Shown here: positions 17,459 through 26,657 of the stretch, piece after piece
Position numbering within the stretch: position 1 is the stretch's first letter
Layout of the letters: every line of letters begins with the position of its first letter
Assembly (NCBI RefSeq): GCF_001984065.1
Contig: NZ_LYVP01000011.1
Span: 32,620 to 96,619, forward strand
Direction: 5' to 3'
Origin: Pseudomonas sp. KK4
Lineage (GTDB): Bacteria > Pseudomonadota > Gammaproteobacteria > Pseudomonadales > Pseudomonadaceae
Length of the DNA stretch: 64,000 nucleotides
Translations under genes and position numbers: made by a program
Notes under the pieces: model-generated
Seen by the model: only the letters and a program-made list of their open reading frames with translations
Databases searched by the model: none
Told to the model about the DNA's origin: nothing

Positions 17459-19018
17459 ATGGAATGGTTAGCCGACCCCACCGCCTGGCTGGGCCTGTTG
17501 ACGCTGATTGTGCTGGAACTGGTACTGGGCATCGACAACCTGGTGTTCATCGCGATCCTCGCGGACAAGTTGCCGCCGGAGCAGCGCGACCGTGCGCGAA
17601 TCATCGGTCTGTCCCTGGCGTTGTTGATGCGCCTGGGCCTGCTGGCCAGTATTTCCTGGCTGGTGACCCTGACCCAGCCGCTGTTCGAGGTGTTCGACAA
17701 GAGCTTCTCCGGCCGTGACCTGATCATGCTGTTCGGCGGTGTGTTCCTGTTGTTCAAGGCCACCATGGAATTGCACGAACGCCTGGAAGGCCATGTCGGC
17801 CAGCGCACGTCCAACACCGCCTACGCGTTGTTCTGGCCGATCGTGGCGCAGATCGTGGTATTGGACGCGGTGTTCTCCCTCGATGCGGTGATTACCGCCG
17901 TGGGCATGGTCGATGAATTGTCGGTGATGATGATCGCGGTGATCATTTCTATCGGCCTGATGATCGTCGCCAGCAAACCGCTGACCCGCTTCGTCAACGC
18001 CCATCCGACGGTGATCATGCTGTGTCTGGGCTTCCTGATGATGATCGGCTTCGCGCTGACCGCCGAAGGCCTGGGCTTCCACATTCCCAAGGGCTATCTG
18101 TATGCGGCCATCGGTTTCTCGATCCTGATCGAGGTGTTCAACCAGATCGCCCGGGCTCGGCGCAAACGCTCGATGCAAGGCTTGCGACCGATGCGTGAGC
18201 GCACCGCCCATGCGGTGATGCGCTTGCTCGGTGGACGCAAACTGGCGGTGGAGGAGGTGGGTGAAGAAATCGCCGACATGCTCGACAACGGCGAGGCGCC
18301 GAACGAAGAACTGTTCGATCGCCGTGAACGGGTGATGATCAGTGGCGTGCTGCAACTGGCCGAGCGGCCGATCCGCACCTTGATGACCGTGCGCGCCGAT
18401 GTCGATCACATCGACCTGGCCGATGACGCCGAGACCATTCGTACGCGCTTGATGCATTCGTCCTACTCGCGCCTGCCGCTGATTCGCGACGGCGCGGTGG
18501 ATGAGCCATTGGGCTTTGTGCACAAGAAGGAGTTGCTCAAGGAGGTCCTGGCCGGCAACGAGCCCGATCTGGCCCATCTGGCGCGCCAGACCATCAACCT
18601 GCTGGACAGCTATTCGATCCTCAATGCCCTGGAGCAGATGCGCAAGGCGTCGACTCACATCGCATTCGTGGTCAACGAATTCGGCGACTTCGTCGGGGTG
18701 CTGACCATGACCGACATTCTCGAATCGATCGCCGGCGAATTGCCGGACGCCAGCGAAATCGAAGGGCCGGACGTGATCGAGGAGAAGGGTGGGTTTGTCG
18801 TCAGCGGCGCGCTCAACCTGACCCGCGTCCGCCAGCGCACCGGCTTCGCCGCCGAACCGACCGACGACTACCAGACCCTGGCCGGGCTGGTGGTAAGCCT
18901 GCTGGACCGCCTGCCGATGATCGGTGACAGCCAGGAATGGGAAGGCTGGCGCATGACGGTGATGTCGGTGCAAGAGCGGCGGGTGACGCGGGTGTTCCTG
19001 GCTCGCGTCGACGGGTGA
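17459..19018 (+). CDS. TerC family membrane protein with CBS pair and CorC domain (YoaE/YegH-like)
   Basis: A 519-aa inner-membrane protein. The N-terminal TerC domain (about 1-240) has seven hydrophobic segments and the conserved acidic motifs [15 protein letters not shown] and [15 protein letters not shown]. Two CBS domains follow (about 300-430), then a C-terminal CorC/HlyC transporter-associated domain. This domain order and length match E. coli YoaE (518 aa). TerC proteins are linked to metal, especially manganese, export; the exact substrate here is inference. Confidence 0.88.
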   Translation: MEWLADPTAWLGLLTLIVLELVLGIDNLVFIAILADKLPPEQRDRARIIGLSLALLMRLGLLASISWLVTLTQPLFEVFDKSFSGRDLIMLFGGVFLLFKATMELHERLEGHVGQRTSNTAYALFWPIVAQIVVLDAVFSLDAVITAVGMVDELSVMMIAVIISIGLMIVASKPLTRFVNAHPTVIMLCLGFLMMIGFALTAEGLGFHIPKGYLYAAIGFSILIEVFNQIARARRKRSMQGLRPMRERTAHAVMRLLGGRKLAVEEVGEEIADMLDNGEAPNEELFDRRERVMISGVLQLAERPIRTLMTVRADVDHIDLADDAETIRTRLMHSSYSRLPLIRDGAVDEPLGFVHKKELLKEVLAGNEPDLAHLARQTINLLDSYSILNALEQMRKASTHIAFVVNEFGDFVGVLTMTDILESIAGELPDASEIEGPDVIEEKGGFVVSGALNLTRVRQRTGFAAEPTDDYQTLAGLVVSLLDRLPMIGDSQEWEGWRMTVMSVQERRVTRVFLARVDG

Positions 19019-19040
19019 TTGTGCGCCACGGCTGAAGGCC

Positions 19041-19169
19041 CTTCGCGAGCAAGCTCGCTCCTACACGGCACGCATTCCAATGTGGGAGCGGGCTTGCTCG
19101 CGAAAGCGTTGTATCAGCGACAAATTCGCGGACTGATCCACCGCCTTCGCGAGCAAGCCCGCTCCCACA
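19041..19169. repeat. three-copy REP cluster
   Basis: Three REP copies, the first reading CGCGAGCAAGCTCGCTCCTAC, then an inverted GTGGGAGCGGG pair. The following 185 bases hold no gene and precede the promoter elements of the ABC operon. Confidence 0.85.
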
Positions 19170-19354
19170 TGTGTTCTGCGTTGGATGTTCGATCAGGGAA
19201 CACCCACGCACCATTTGTGAACTCACTACCCGCTGCACGTAGCCAACGGTAGCGCAACGCCACGTTGTCTTTCGGTAACGCCTTTTCCTCGCTCAACCCC
19301 ATCTGTTTGATTCAAAACACTTTTCAATCCCCTCTACATTCCCCGCACGACCTG

Positions 19355-19370
19355 TGGCACACTTTCTGCT
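19355..19370 (+). promoter_or_regulatory. candidate sigma-54 promoter for the ABC operon
   Basis: TGGCACACTTTCTGCT keeps the GG/GC pair at the -24/-12 spacing of sigma-54 promoters. It lies about 70 bases before the binding-protein start. No enhancer-binding protein gene is adjacent. A sigma-70 reading using TATAG inside the nearby palindrome is also possible. Confidence 0.5.
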
Positions 19371-19395
19371 GTCTGTTCCGTTGTTACATACCTAC

Positions 19396-19411
19396 TTCCG
19401 GTATAGCGGAA
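19396..19411 (+). promoter_or_regulatory. IclR-type operator palindrome
   Basis: TTCCGGTATAGCGGAA: perfect five-base arms around a six-base centre, 26 bases before the ATG of the binding protein. Palindromes of this form are bound by IclR-family repressors, and an IclR gene is encoded at 23013-23777 in the same group. Confidence 0.6.
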
Positions 19412-19436
19412 TAAACATCACCCTGGAGTGCTTGCC

Positions 19437-20285
19437 ATGCATCGCCGTCCTTCCTTGTTCAAAGCGTGTGTATTTCTGTTTGCAGCGTCTGCTGCTGCCG
19501 TGGGTGTGGCCCAGGCGGCGGACAGTAAGCTCGATAGCGTTCTGGCCCGTGGCAAGTTGATTGTGGGCACCGGCAGCACCAACGCGCCGTGGCACTTCCA
19601 GGGGGCGGATGGCAAGTTGCAGGGTTTCGATATCGATATCGGGCACATCATCGCCAAAGGTCTGTTCAATGACCCGGCCAAGGTCGAGTACGTGGTGCAG
19701 TCGTCCGATGCGCGGATTCCCAATCTGTTGACCGACAAAGTCGACATCAGTTGCCAGTTCATCACCGTGACCGCCAGCCGCGCCCAGCAAGTGGCGTTCA
19801 CCCTGCCGTACTACCGCGAAGGTGTCGGCCTGTTGTTGCCGGCCAACAGCAAGTACAAGGAAATCGAGGACATGAAGGCTGCCGGCGACAGCGTCACCGT
19901 GGCCGTGCTGCAGAACGTGTATGCCGAAGAACTGGTGCACCAGGCGCTGCCCAAGGCCAAGGTCGACCAGTACGACAGCGTGGACCTGATGTACCAGGCG
20001 GTGAACTCTGGCCGGGCCGACGCCGCTGCCACCGACCAGTCCTCGGTGAAATACCTGATGGTGCAGAACCCTGGCCGCTACCGCAGCCCGGCGTATGCCT
20101 GGAGCCCGCAAACCTATGCCTGCGCGGTCAAGCGTGGCGATCAGGACTGGCTGAACTTCGTCAACACCACCCTGCACGAAGCCATGACCGGCGTTGAGTT
20201 CCCGGCCTACGCGGCCTCCTTCAAGCAGTGGTTCGGTGTCGATCTGCCGACCCCAGCCATTGGTTTTCCCGCCGAATTCAAATGA
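19437..20285 (+). CDS. ABC transporter periplasmic binding protein (probable D-glucosaminate uptake)
   Basis: A 282-aa family 3 solute-binding protein. A signal peptide covers residues 1 to about 28, ending AQAA before DSKLDSVLARGKLIVGTG. The mature domain has the usual start (LRVG-like KLIVGT) and FDIDIGHIIAKG. ATG 19437 is preferred over GTG 19428 because GGAG at 19424-19427 is correctly spaced. The adjacent dehydratase/kinase genes suggest an amino-sugar acid such as D-glucosaminate as ligand; the family by itself says only polar amino acid. Confidence 0.85.
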   Translation: MHRRPSLFKACVFLFAASAAAVGVAQAADSKLDSVLARGKLIVGTGSTNAPWHFQGADGKLQGFDIDIGHIIAKGLFNDPAKVEYVVQSSDARIPNLLTDKVDISCQFITVTASRAQQVAFTLPYYREGVGLLLPANSKYKEIEDMKAAGDSVTVAVLQNVYAEELVHQALPKAKVDQYDSVDLMYQAVNSGRADAAATDQSSVKYLMVQNPGRYRSPAYAWSPQTYACAVKRGDQDWLNFVNTTLHEAMTGVEFPAYAASFKQWFGVDLPTPAIGFPAEFK

Positions 20286-20332
20286 TCCTGTGACAGCGGG
20301 GCGTACGCGCCCCGCTCAAGGTACTGCCGACC

Positions 20333-20995
20333 ATGAACTATCAGTTGAACTTTGCCGCCGTGTGGCGCGATTTCGACACCTTGCTGGCGGGGCTCGGACT
20401 GGGCCTGGAGCTGGCGCTGGTGTCGATCGCCATCGGCTGCGTGATCGGCCTGCTGATGGCGTTTGCTTTGCTGTCGAAGCACCGCGCGCTGCGGGTGCTG
20501 GCATCGGTGTATGTCACGGTGGTCCGTAACACGCCGATTCTGGTGTTGATTCTGTTGATCTACTTCGCCTTGCCGAGCCTGGGCGTCCGGCTGGACAAGA
20601 TTCCCTCGTTCATCATCACCCTGTCGCTGTATGCCGGGGCCTACCTGACCGAAGTGTTCCGCGGCGGCCTGTTGAGCATTCCCAAGGGCCAGCGCGAAGC
20701 CGGCCTGGCGATTGGCCTGGGCGAATGGCAAGTCAAGGCCTACGTCACGGTGCCGGTGATGCTGCGCAATGTGTTGCCGGCCTTGTCGAACAACTTCATT
20801 TCGCTGTTCAAGGACACCTCGCTGGCAGCGGCGATCGCCGTGCCGGAGCTGACCTATTACGCGCGCAAGATCAATGTCGAGAGCTACCGGGTGATTGAAA
20901 CCTGGATGGTGACCACAGCGCTCTATGTTGCGGCCTGTTACCTCATTGCCATGATGCTGCGCTATCTCGAGCAGCGTCTGGCGATCCGCCGATAG
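20333..20995 (+). CDS. ABC transporter permease (amino-acid type)
   Basis: A 220-aa inner-membrane permease of the HisMQ type, with about five hydrophobic segments. The EAA loop lies around residue 125 (EAGLAIGLGEWQVKAYVTVPVM), where it docks with the ATPase. It pairs with the next gene to form a heterodimeric channel. Spacing to the next permease is eight bases. Confidence 0.93.
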   Translation: MNYQLNFAAVWRDFDTLLAGLGLGLELALVSIAIGCVIGLLMAFALLSKHRALRVLASVYVTVVRNTPILVLILLIYFALPSLGVRLDKIPSFIITLSLYAGAYLTEVFRGGLLSIPKGQREAGLAIGLGEWQVKAYVTVPVMLRNVLPALSNNFISLFKDTSLAAAIAVPELTYYARKINVESYRVIETWMVTTALYVAACYLIAMMLRYLEQRLAIRR

Positions 20996-21003
20996 GAGGC
21001 CCC

Positions 21004-21666
21004 ATGTACGAATCCCCCAGTTGGCTGCATGAGTTATGGATTGCCCGCGACGTGTTGTGGCAAGGCTTTCTGACCAGTGTGCAGTGTTCGGCCCTGGCGA
21101 TTTTGCTCGGCACTGTGCTCGGCGTTTTCTCCGGCCTGGTGCTGACCTACGGCACGTTCTGGATGCGCGCACCGTTTCGTTTCTATGTGGACGTGATTCG
21201 CGGCACCCCGGTGTTCGTGCTGGTGCTGGCATGCTTCTACATGGCGCCGGCGCTGGGTTGGCAGATCAGTGCATTCCAGGCCGGAGCCCTGGGACTGACG
21301 CTGTTCTGCGGCTCCCACGTCTCCGAGATCGTGCGCGGCGCCTTGCAGGCGTTGCCCCGTGGGCAGATGGAAGCGAGCAAGGCGATCGGCCTGACGTTCT
21401 ATCAGGCCCTGGGCTACGTGCTGTTGCCCCAGGCCTTGCGGCAGATCCTGCCGACCTGGGTCAACTCGTCCACCGAAATCGTCAAGGCCTCGACCCTGTT
21501 GTCGGTGATCGGCGTGGCCGAGCTGCTGCTCAGCACCCAGCAGATCATCGCCCGGACCTTCATGACCCTGGAGTTCTACCTGTTCGCCGGATTTCTGTTT
21601 TTCGTCATCAACTACGGCATCGAGTTACTCGGCCGGCACATTGAAAAGCGGGTGGCCTTGCCATGA
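21004..21666 (+). CDS. ABC transporter permease (amino-acid type), second subunit
   Basis: A 220-aa HisMQ-type permease, equal in length to its partner but clearly diverged. The EAA loop reads [21 protein letters not shown]. Its stop overlaps the ATPase start by four bases (ATGA), showing translational coupling. Confidence 0.93.
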   Translation: MYESPSWLHELWIARDVLWQGFLTSVQCSALAILLGTVLGVFSGLVLTYGTFWMRAPFRFYVDVIRGTPVFVLVLACFYMAPALGWQISAFQAGALGLTLFCGSHVSEIVRGALQALPRGQMEASKAIGLTFYQALGYVLLPQALRQILPTWVNSSTEIVKASTLLSVIGVAELLLSTQQIIARTFMTLEFYLFAGFLFFVINYGIELLGRHIEKRVALP

Positions 21667-22457
21667 ACCAGACCCAAACCAACGCACAAAACGGCCAACC
21701 CTTGCTGGACATTCGCGGCCTGCACAAACGCTACGACAAACTCGAAGTGCTCAAGGGCGTCGACCTGACCATGCAGCGTGGCAACGTGGTGACGCTGATC
21801 GGTTCCAGCGGCTCGGGCAAGACCACCTTGCTGCGCTGCGTGAACATGCTCGAAGAGTTCCAGGGCGGGCAGATCCTGCTCGACGGCGAGTCCATCGGTT
21901 ATGACGAGGTCAACGGCAAGCGCGTGCGGCATGCCGAAAAAGTCATCGCCCGTCATCGCGCCATGACCGGCATGGCGTTCCAGCAGTTCAACCTGTTCCC
22001 GCACCTGACTGCGCTGCAGAACATCACCCTGGGTTTGCTCAAGGTGAAAAAACTGCACAAGGACGAGGCGGTGGCCCTGGCGGAAAAATGGCTGGAACGT
22101 GTCGGCCTGCTGGAGCGTCGCGATCACTATCCGGGGCAGTTGTCCGGTGGCCAGCAACAGCGCGTGGCGATTGCCCGGGCGATTGCCATGAACCCCAGCC
22201 TGATGCTGTTCGACGAAGTCACGTCGGCCCTCGACCCGGAGTTGGTCAGCGAAGTGCTCAACGTGATCAAGGGCCTGGCCGATGAAGGCATGACCATGCT
22301 GCTGGTGACCCATGAAATGCGCTTTGCCTTCGAGGTTTCCGACAAGATCGTTTTCATGAATCAGGGACGCATCGAAGAGCAGGGTCCGCCCAAGGAACTG
22401 TTCGAGCGCCCGCAGTCGCCGCGGCTGGCTGAATTCCTCAAGAGCACGCGGTTTTAA
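21663..22457 (+). CDS. ABC transporter ATP-binding protein (amino-acid type)
   Basis: A 264-aa ATPase. Walker A is GSSGSGKTT (about residues 43-51), the signature is [14 protein letters not shown], Walker B is [14 protein letters not shown], and the H-loop is VTHEM. It completes the four-gene importer that starts at 19437. Confidence 0.95.
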   Translation: MNQTQTNAQNGQPLLDIRGLHKRYDKLEVLKGVDLTMQRGNVVTLIGSSGSGKTTLLRCVNMLEEFQGGQILLDGESIGYDEVNGKRVRHAEKVIARHRAMTGMAFQQFNLFPHLTALQNITLGLLKVKKLHKDEAVALAEKWLERVGLLERRDHYPGQLSGGQQQRVAIARAIAMNPSLMLFDEVTSALDPELVSEVLNVIKGLADEGMTMLLVTHEMRFAFEVSDKIVFMNQGRIEEQGPPKELFERPQSPRLAEFLKSTRF

Positions 22458-22486
22458 ACACACCCTTTTCAATCAGGAGAAACACC

Positions 22487-22876
22487 ATGAGCATTACGCG
22501 TTACGGCACCGGCAGCGCCGCTGCAGGCGGCACGCCTCGCCCTTTCGCCCGCGCCGTTGAGGCCGATGGCTGGCTGCACGTTTCCGGGCAGGTGCCGGCG
22601 GTTGACGGCGAGATCATTGTGGGCGGCATCGTCGAGCAGACTCACCAGACCATGAAGAACCTGATCGCGATTCTCCAGGAGGCCGGTTATGGCCTGGAAG
22701 ACGTGGTGCGTGCTGGCGTGTGGCTGGAAGATCCGCGGGATTTCACCAGTTTCAACAAAGTGTTTGCCGAGTACTTCAAACCCGAACACGCCCCGGCCCG
22801 GGCCTGCGTGCAGGCGAACATGATGGTCGACTGCAAGGTCGAGATCGACTGCATCGCCTACAAGAAAAAGGCCTGA
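22487..22876 (+). CDS. RidA family protein
   Basis: A 129-aa RidA/YjgF family protein, probably trimeric. The ligand-binding Arg is in the RACVQANMMVDCKVEIDCIAY region near the C-terminus. RidA proteins hydrolyse reactive enamine/imine intermediates released by PLP-dependent ammonia-lyases. Its place between an importer and a PLP deaminase therefore fits detoxification of the intermediate made by the enzyme at 23817. Confidence 0.9.
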   Translation: MSITRYGTGSAAAGGTPRPFARAVEADGWLHVSGQVPAVDGEIIVGGIVEQTHQTMKNLIAILQEAGYGLEDVVRAGVWLEDPRDFTSFNKVFAEYFKPEHAPARACVQANMMVDCKVEIDCIAYKKKA

Positions 22877-22889
22877 ACCGAGTCGCGCC

Positions 22890-22950
22890 CATCGCGGGCA
22901 AGCCTCGCTCCTACAGGATTTCGTAGGCGCGAGGATTGCCCGCGATGGCG
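22890..22950. repeat. REP-like inverted pair
   Basis: ATCGCGGGCAAGCCTCGCTCCTAC faces GTAGGCGCGAGGATTGCCCGCGAT. This diverged REP subtype lies between the RidA and IclR genes. Confidence 0.75.
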
Positions 22951-23012
22951 GCCTAACCGCCACCGCGGAACTCTGGGTAAACTCCCGGCATTTTTGAAGG
23001 GGAACCACTGAC

Positions 23013-23777
23013 ATGACCGAAGACACCATCAAACGTCGGGCACGGGGTCTGGACCGGGCGTTCGATATCCTCGATTTCCTCAAGGAAATCGGCCAGCCCC
23101 TGCGCCCGAACGAAATCGCCAGCGGCATCGGCAGTCCCAAATCCACGGTCTACGAACTGGTGGCCTCGCTGCTGGAGCGACGGATCCTGGAGCCGGTGGG
23201 CAAGGACGGTCATGTGTACCTCGGCCGCCAGCTGTACTTCCTCGGCCAGGCGCACCTGCGGCATTTCGACCTGACCCGCGAGGCCGATCACGCCTTGCAG
23301 GAGATCGTCAGCCAGACCCACGAAACCGCGCAGATGTGCCTGCTCAACGGGCGCAAATACACGGTGGCGCTGATGAAGGAGGGCGAACGGCATTTCCGCA
23401 TTTCCTCGGACATCGGCGAAAACGCGCCGATCCCCTGGACCGCGTCCGGGCGCCTGTTGCTGGCGCACCTGAGCGATCAGGCGATCATCGACCTGATCGA
23501 CCACGACGACTTCATCCTGCCCAACGGCGAGCGCCTGCCACTTGAGCAGTTCCTGGCCGAAATACGTCAGGCTCACATCGATGGATTTTTTTCCTTCGAC
23601 AGCGTGGCCGACACCTTCACCCATTGCTTCGCCGCCCCGGTCAAAGACCCCAGCGGCGTGGCCATCGCGACCCTGTGCATTGTCGCCCCGCGGGCCGATG
23701 CCAAAGCCCATTACAACGACTATCGCCGGGTGCTGATCGACAGCGCGAACAGCCTGGCCCGGCGTATCAACGAATAA
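23013..23777 (+). CDS. IclR family transcriptional regulator
   Basis: A 254-aa regulator. The N-terminal winged HTH spans about residues 8-70 (RAFDILDFLKEIGQPLRPNEIA...GSPKSTVYELVASLL). The C-terminal effector-binding domain contains WTASGRLLLAHLSD and the usual late Cys in IATLCIVAP. Probably represses the ABC/RidA/deaminase/kinase group through the palindrome at 19396, with a pathway intermediate as inducer; this is inference from context. Confidence 0.9.
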   Translation: MTEDTIKRRARGLDRAFDILDFLKEIGQPLRPNEIASGIGSPKSTVYELVASLLERRILEPVGKDGHVYLGRQLYFLGQAHLRHFDLTREADHALQEIVSQTHETAQMCLLNGRKYTVALMKEGERHFRISSDIGENAPIPWTASGRLLLAHLSDQAIIDLIDHDDFILPNGERLPLEQFLAEIRQAHIDGFFSFDSVADTFTHCFAAPVKDPSGVAIATLCIVAPRADAKAHYNDYRRVLIDSANSLARRINE

Positions 23778-23816
23778 CAGCGGCTGCTCGCGGCCGCGTG
23801 GATGAGGAATCCCATC

Positions 23817-25034
23817 ATGTCTTCTGCCCCAAATACTGCCAACGTCGATAAAGGCGCCGCCCAACTCGGTGCCAGCCTGGTGCGTGATGTCAGCCTGCCG
23901 GCGCTGGTGCTGCATCGCGCGCCGCTGGAACACAACATTCGCTGGATGCAGAAGTTCGTCAGCGACAGCGGCGCGCAACTGGCGCCCCATGGCAAGACCA
24001 GCATGACCCCGGCCCTGTTTCGTCGCCAACTCGATGCCGGCGCCTGGGGCATTACCCTGGCCAGTGCCACGCAAACCCGTGCCGCCTACGCCCATGGCGT
24101 ACGCCGGGTGTTGATGGCCAACCAACTGGTGGGCACGCCGAACATGGCGTTGATCGCCGACCTGCTGAGCGATTCGACGTTCGACTTCTATTGCATGGTC
24201 GATCACCCCGACAACGTGGCGGACTTGGGGGCCTACTTCGCCTCCCGCGGCGTGCGCCTGAACGTGATGATCGAGTACGGCGTGGTTGGCGGCCGCTGCG
24301 GTTGCCGCAGCGAGCAGGAAGTGCTCGACCTGGCCAAGGCCATTGCCGCGCAACCGGCGTTGGCCCTGACCGGCATCGAAGGTTACGAAGGGGTGATCCA
24401 TGGCGATCACGCCGTCAGCGGCATCCGTGCGTTCGCCGGCTCCCTGGTGCGCCTGGCGGTGCAGTTGCAGGACAGCGGTGCGTTCGCCATCCCCAAGCCG
24501 ATCATCACCGCGTCCGGTTCGGCCTGGTATGACCTGATTGCCGAGGAGTTCGAAGCGCAGAACGCCGGTGGACGGTTCCTCAGCGTGCTGCGCCCGGGCA
24601 GTTACGTGGCCCACGACCACGGCATTTATAAAGAAGCGCAATGCTGCGTGCTCGACCGCCGCAGCGATTTGCACGAAGGCTTGCGCCCGGCGCTGGAAGT
24701 CTGGGCCCACGTGCAGTCGTTGCCGGAGCCGGGCTTCGCGGTCATCGCCCTGGGCAAGCGCGACGTGGCCTACGACGCCGGTCTGCCGGTGCCGCTGCTG
24801 CGCTACAAGGCGGGCGTGGTGCCGGCCAAGGGCGACGATGTCGGCGCCTGCAAGGTGACGGCGGTGATGGACCAGCATGCGTTCATGACCGTGGCGCCGG
24901 GGGTTCAATTGCGTGTCGGCGACATCATTTCGTTCGGCACTTCGCACCCGTGCCTGACGTTCGACAAGTGGCGCACCGGGTGCCTGGTGGATGAGCAGTT
25001 GAACGTTATCGAGAACATGGAAACCTGTTTCTAA
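23817..25034 (+). CDS. PLP fold-III deaminase/aldolase, probable D-glucosaminate dehydratase
   Basis: A 405-aa enzyme of the D-threonine aldolase / DSD1 family (alanine-racemase-like PLP barrel). The PLP lysine is in PHGKTSMTPALFRRQ (around residue 60). The C-terminal metal site appears in SFGTSHPCLTFDKW, with the H-x-C that binds a divalent cation in this family. Start 23817 (MSSAPN) follows a GAGGA ribosome site; ATG 23802 is upstream of it and less likely. With an adjacent RidA, 2-keto-3-deoxygluconate-type kinase and polar importer, D-glucosaminate ammonia-lyase is the best guess. D-threonine aldolase or D-serine dehydratase remain possible. Confidence 0.75.
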   Translation: MSSAPNTANVDKGAAQLGASLVRDVSLPALVLHRAPLEHNIRWMQKFVSDSGAQLAPHGKTSMTPALFRRQLDAGAWGITLASATQTRAAYAHGVRRVLMANQLVGTPNMALIADLLSDSTFDFYCMVDHPDNVADLGAYFASRGVRLNVMIEYGVVGGRCGCRSEQEVLDLAKAIAAQPALALTGIEGYEGVIHGDHAVSGIRAFAGSLVRLAVQLQDSGAFAIPKPIITASGSAWYDLIAEEFEAQNAGGRFLSVLRPGSYVAHDHGIYKEAQCCVLDRRSDLHEGLRPALEVWAHVQSLPEPGFAVIALGKRDVAYDAGLPVPLLRYKAGVVPAKGDDVGACKVTAVMDQHAFMTVAPGVQLRVGDIISFGTSHPCLTFDKWRTGCLVDEQLNVIENMETCF

Positions 25035-25054
25035 GTCCGAAACCGAGGTGCTGC

Positions 25055-25159
25055 CTTCGCGAGCAAGCCCGCTCCCACAGGATGAATGCATTCCAAAGGT
25101 GAGAGCCTGCTCCCACAGGATGAATGCATTCCAAGGTGGGAGCGGGCTTGCTCGCGAAG
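25055..25159. repeat. REP cluster with internal duplication
   Basis: Two outer inverted REP copies enclose a partial third copy (GAGAGCCTGCTCCCACAG). The segment CTCCCACAGGATGAATGCATTCCAA occurs twice (about 25073 and 25110), showing a recent tandem duplication inside the element. Confidence 0.85.
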
Positions 25160-25207
25160 ACGGCCTGTCAGACACCACACATGCATCGGACCGATTGAGA
25201 ACCCACA

Positions 25208-26143
25208 ATGAACACCATCAACACCCTCGGCCCCAACACCCCGCGCATTGCCCTGATCGGTGAATGCATGATCGAGTTGCAGCACCGCGCCGACGGCAGC
25301 CTGCAACAGAGCTTCGGCGGCGACACCTTGAACACCGCGGTCTACCTGTCCCGCGAACTGGGCGATGGCGGCAGCGTGGATTACGTCACCGCGCTGGGCG
25401 ATGACAGTTTCAGCGACGCCATGTGCCAGAGTTGGGCCGCTGAAAACATTGGCCTGGGCATGGTCCAGCGTTTGCCCGGACGTCTGCCGGGGCTGTACTG
25501 CATCCAGACCGACGCCGCCGGCGAGCGGCGTTTTCTGTACTGGCGCAATGAAGCGGCGGTGCGCGACTGCTTCACCACCCCGGCCGCCGAGCCGATCCTG
25601 GCGGCGCTGCCGGATTACGACGTGCTGTATTTCAGCGGCATCACCCTGGCGGTGCTGGGTGTGCAAGGTCGGGAAAAGCTGTTGGAAACCCTGATCGAAG
25701 CCCGCCAGCGCGACGCGCGGATCGTCTTCGACAACAACTACCGGCCACGGCTGTGGGCCTCGGTGGAGGATGCGCGGGCGGCATACCGCAGTGTGCTGCC
25801 TTATGTCGACCTGGCGTTGCTGACCGTCGATGACGAGCAGGCGTTGTTCCACTTTTCCGATTGCGACGCCGTGTTCGACGCCTACGAGCAGATCGGCACC
25901 CCGGAAGTGGTGCTCAAGCGCGGTGCCGAGGCCTGTCTGATTCGTTGTGCGGGTGAGTCTTTCGAAGTGCCGGCGCAGAAGGTCGAGCGGGTGGTGGACA
26001 CCACGGCGGCGGGGGATTCGTTCAGCGCAGCGTACCTGGCCAGCCGGCTCAAGGGCGGCAGCCCCGTGGAAGCGGCCGAAGCGGGACATCGGTTGGCGAG
26101 TCAGGTGATTCAGGTGCCGGGGGCGTTGATCCCGAAAAACTGA
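25208..26143 (+). CDS. kdgK: PfkB family sugar kinase, probable 2-keto-3-deoxygluconate kinase
   Basis: A 311-aa ribokinase-fold kinase. It starts IALIGECMIELQ and has the N-terminal GGDTLNTAVYLSREL motif and the C-terminal DTTAAGDSFSAAYLASRL. The latter holds the catalytic Asp and anion hole (G-A/A-G-D pattern). KdgK-like features such as FLYWRNEAAVRDCF fit a 2-keto-3-deoxygluconate kinase. It would turn the deamination product of the preceding enzyme into KDPG for the Entner-Doudoroff pathway. Confidence 0.8.
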   Translation: MNTINTLGPNTPRIALIGECMIELQHRADGSLQQSFGGDTLNTAVYLSRELGDGGSVDYVTALGDDSFSDAMCQSWAAENIGLGMVQRLPGRLPGLYCIQTDAAGERRFLYWRNEAAVRDCFTTPAAEPILAALPDYDVLYFSGITLAVLGVQGREKLLETLIEARQRDARIVFDNNYRPRLWASVEDARAAYRSVLPYVDLALLTVDDEQALFHFSDCDAVFDAYEQIGTPEVVLKRGAEACLIRCAGESFEVPAQKVERVVDTTAAGDSFSAAYLASRLKGGSPVEAAEAGHRLASQVIQVPGALIPKN

Positions 26144-26170
26144 TGCACATCCACTGGACGTCAGCTTTCC

Positions 26171-26300
26171 TGTGGCGAGGGACCTTGCTCCCGTCCGACT
26201 GCGCAGCAGTCAAACCCTGTCACCCGGACTGCCAGGCAGATCAGGGCAGCAGGTTTTGGGGCCGCTGCGCAGCCCGACGGGAGCAAGCTCCCTCGCCACA
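26171..26300. repeat. REP inverted pair (GTGGCGAGGG subtype)
   Basis: TGTGGCGAGGGACCTTGCTCCCG and its complement bracket about 80 bases between the convergent kinase and parvulin genes. Confidence 0.85.
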
Positions 26301-26326
26301 AAAGACTCTGAGCTCCCTTTGGCCCA

Positions 26327-26602
26327 TCAATCCCGATAAAACACCTGCACCAGGTGATACCCGAACTTGCTCTTGATCGGCCCATGCACCACTCGCAGCG
26401 GTTTCTTGAAGATCACCGCATCGATCGCCCCCACCATCTGCCCCGGTCTTACTTCACCCAGATCACCGCCGCGCTTGCCCGAGGGGCAGGTGGAGTACTT
26501 CTTGGCCAGTACGTCGAACGCTTCACCCTTGGCAATGCGTTGCTTGAGTTGCTCGGCTTCTTCCGAGGTTTTCACCAGAATATGGCGGGCTTGAGCTTTC
26601 AT
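26327..26602 (-). CDS. PpiC-type peptidyl-prolyl cis-trans isomerase (parvulin)
   Basis: A 91-aa single-domain cytosolic parvulin. It has ARHILVKTSEEAEQL, CPSGKRGGDLGEVRPGQMV and the C-terminal KSKFGYHLVQVFYRD, all typical of E. coli PpiC (93 aa). No signal peptide. A second parvulin of the same size is at 42383-42664. Confidence 0.95.
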   Translation of the reverse strand: MKAQARHILVKTSEEAEQLKQRIAKGEAFDVLAKKYSTCPSGKRGGDLGEVRPGQMVGAIDAVIFKKPLRVVHGPIKSKFGYHLVQVFYRD

Positions 26603-26657
26603 GGGGCAGGTACCTGGTCACAGTAGCAATAGCGAGGGCGCGCGATTATGCCCTAAC

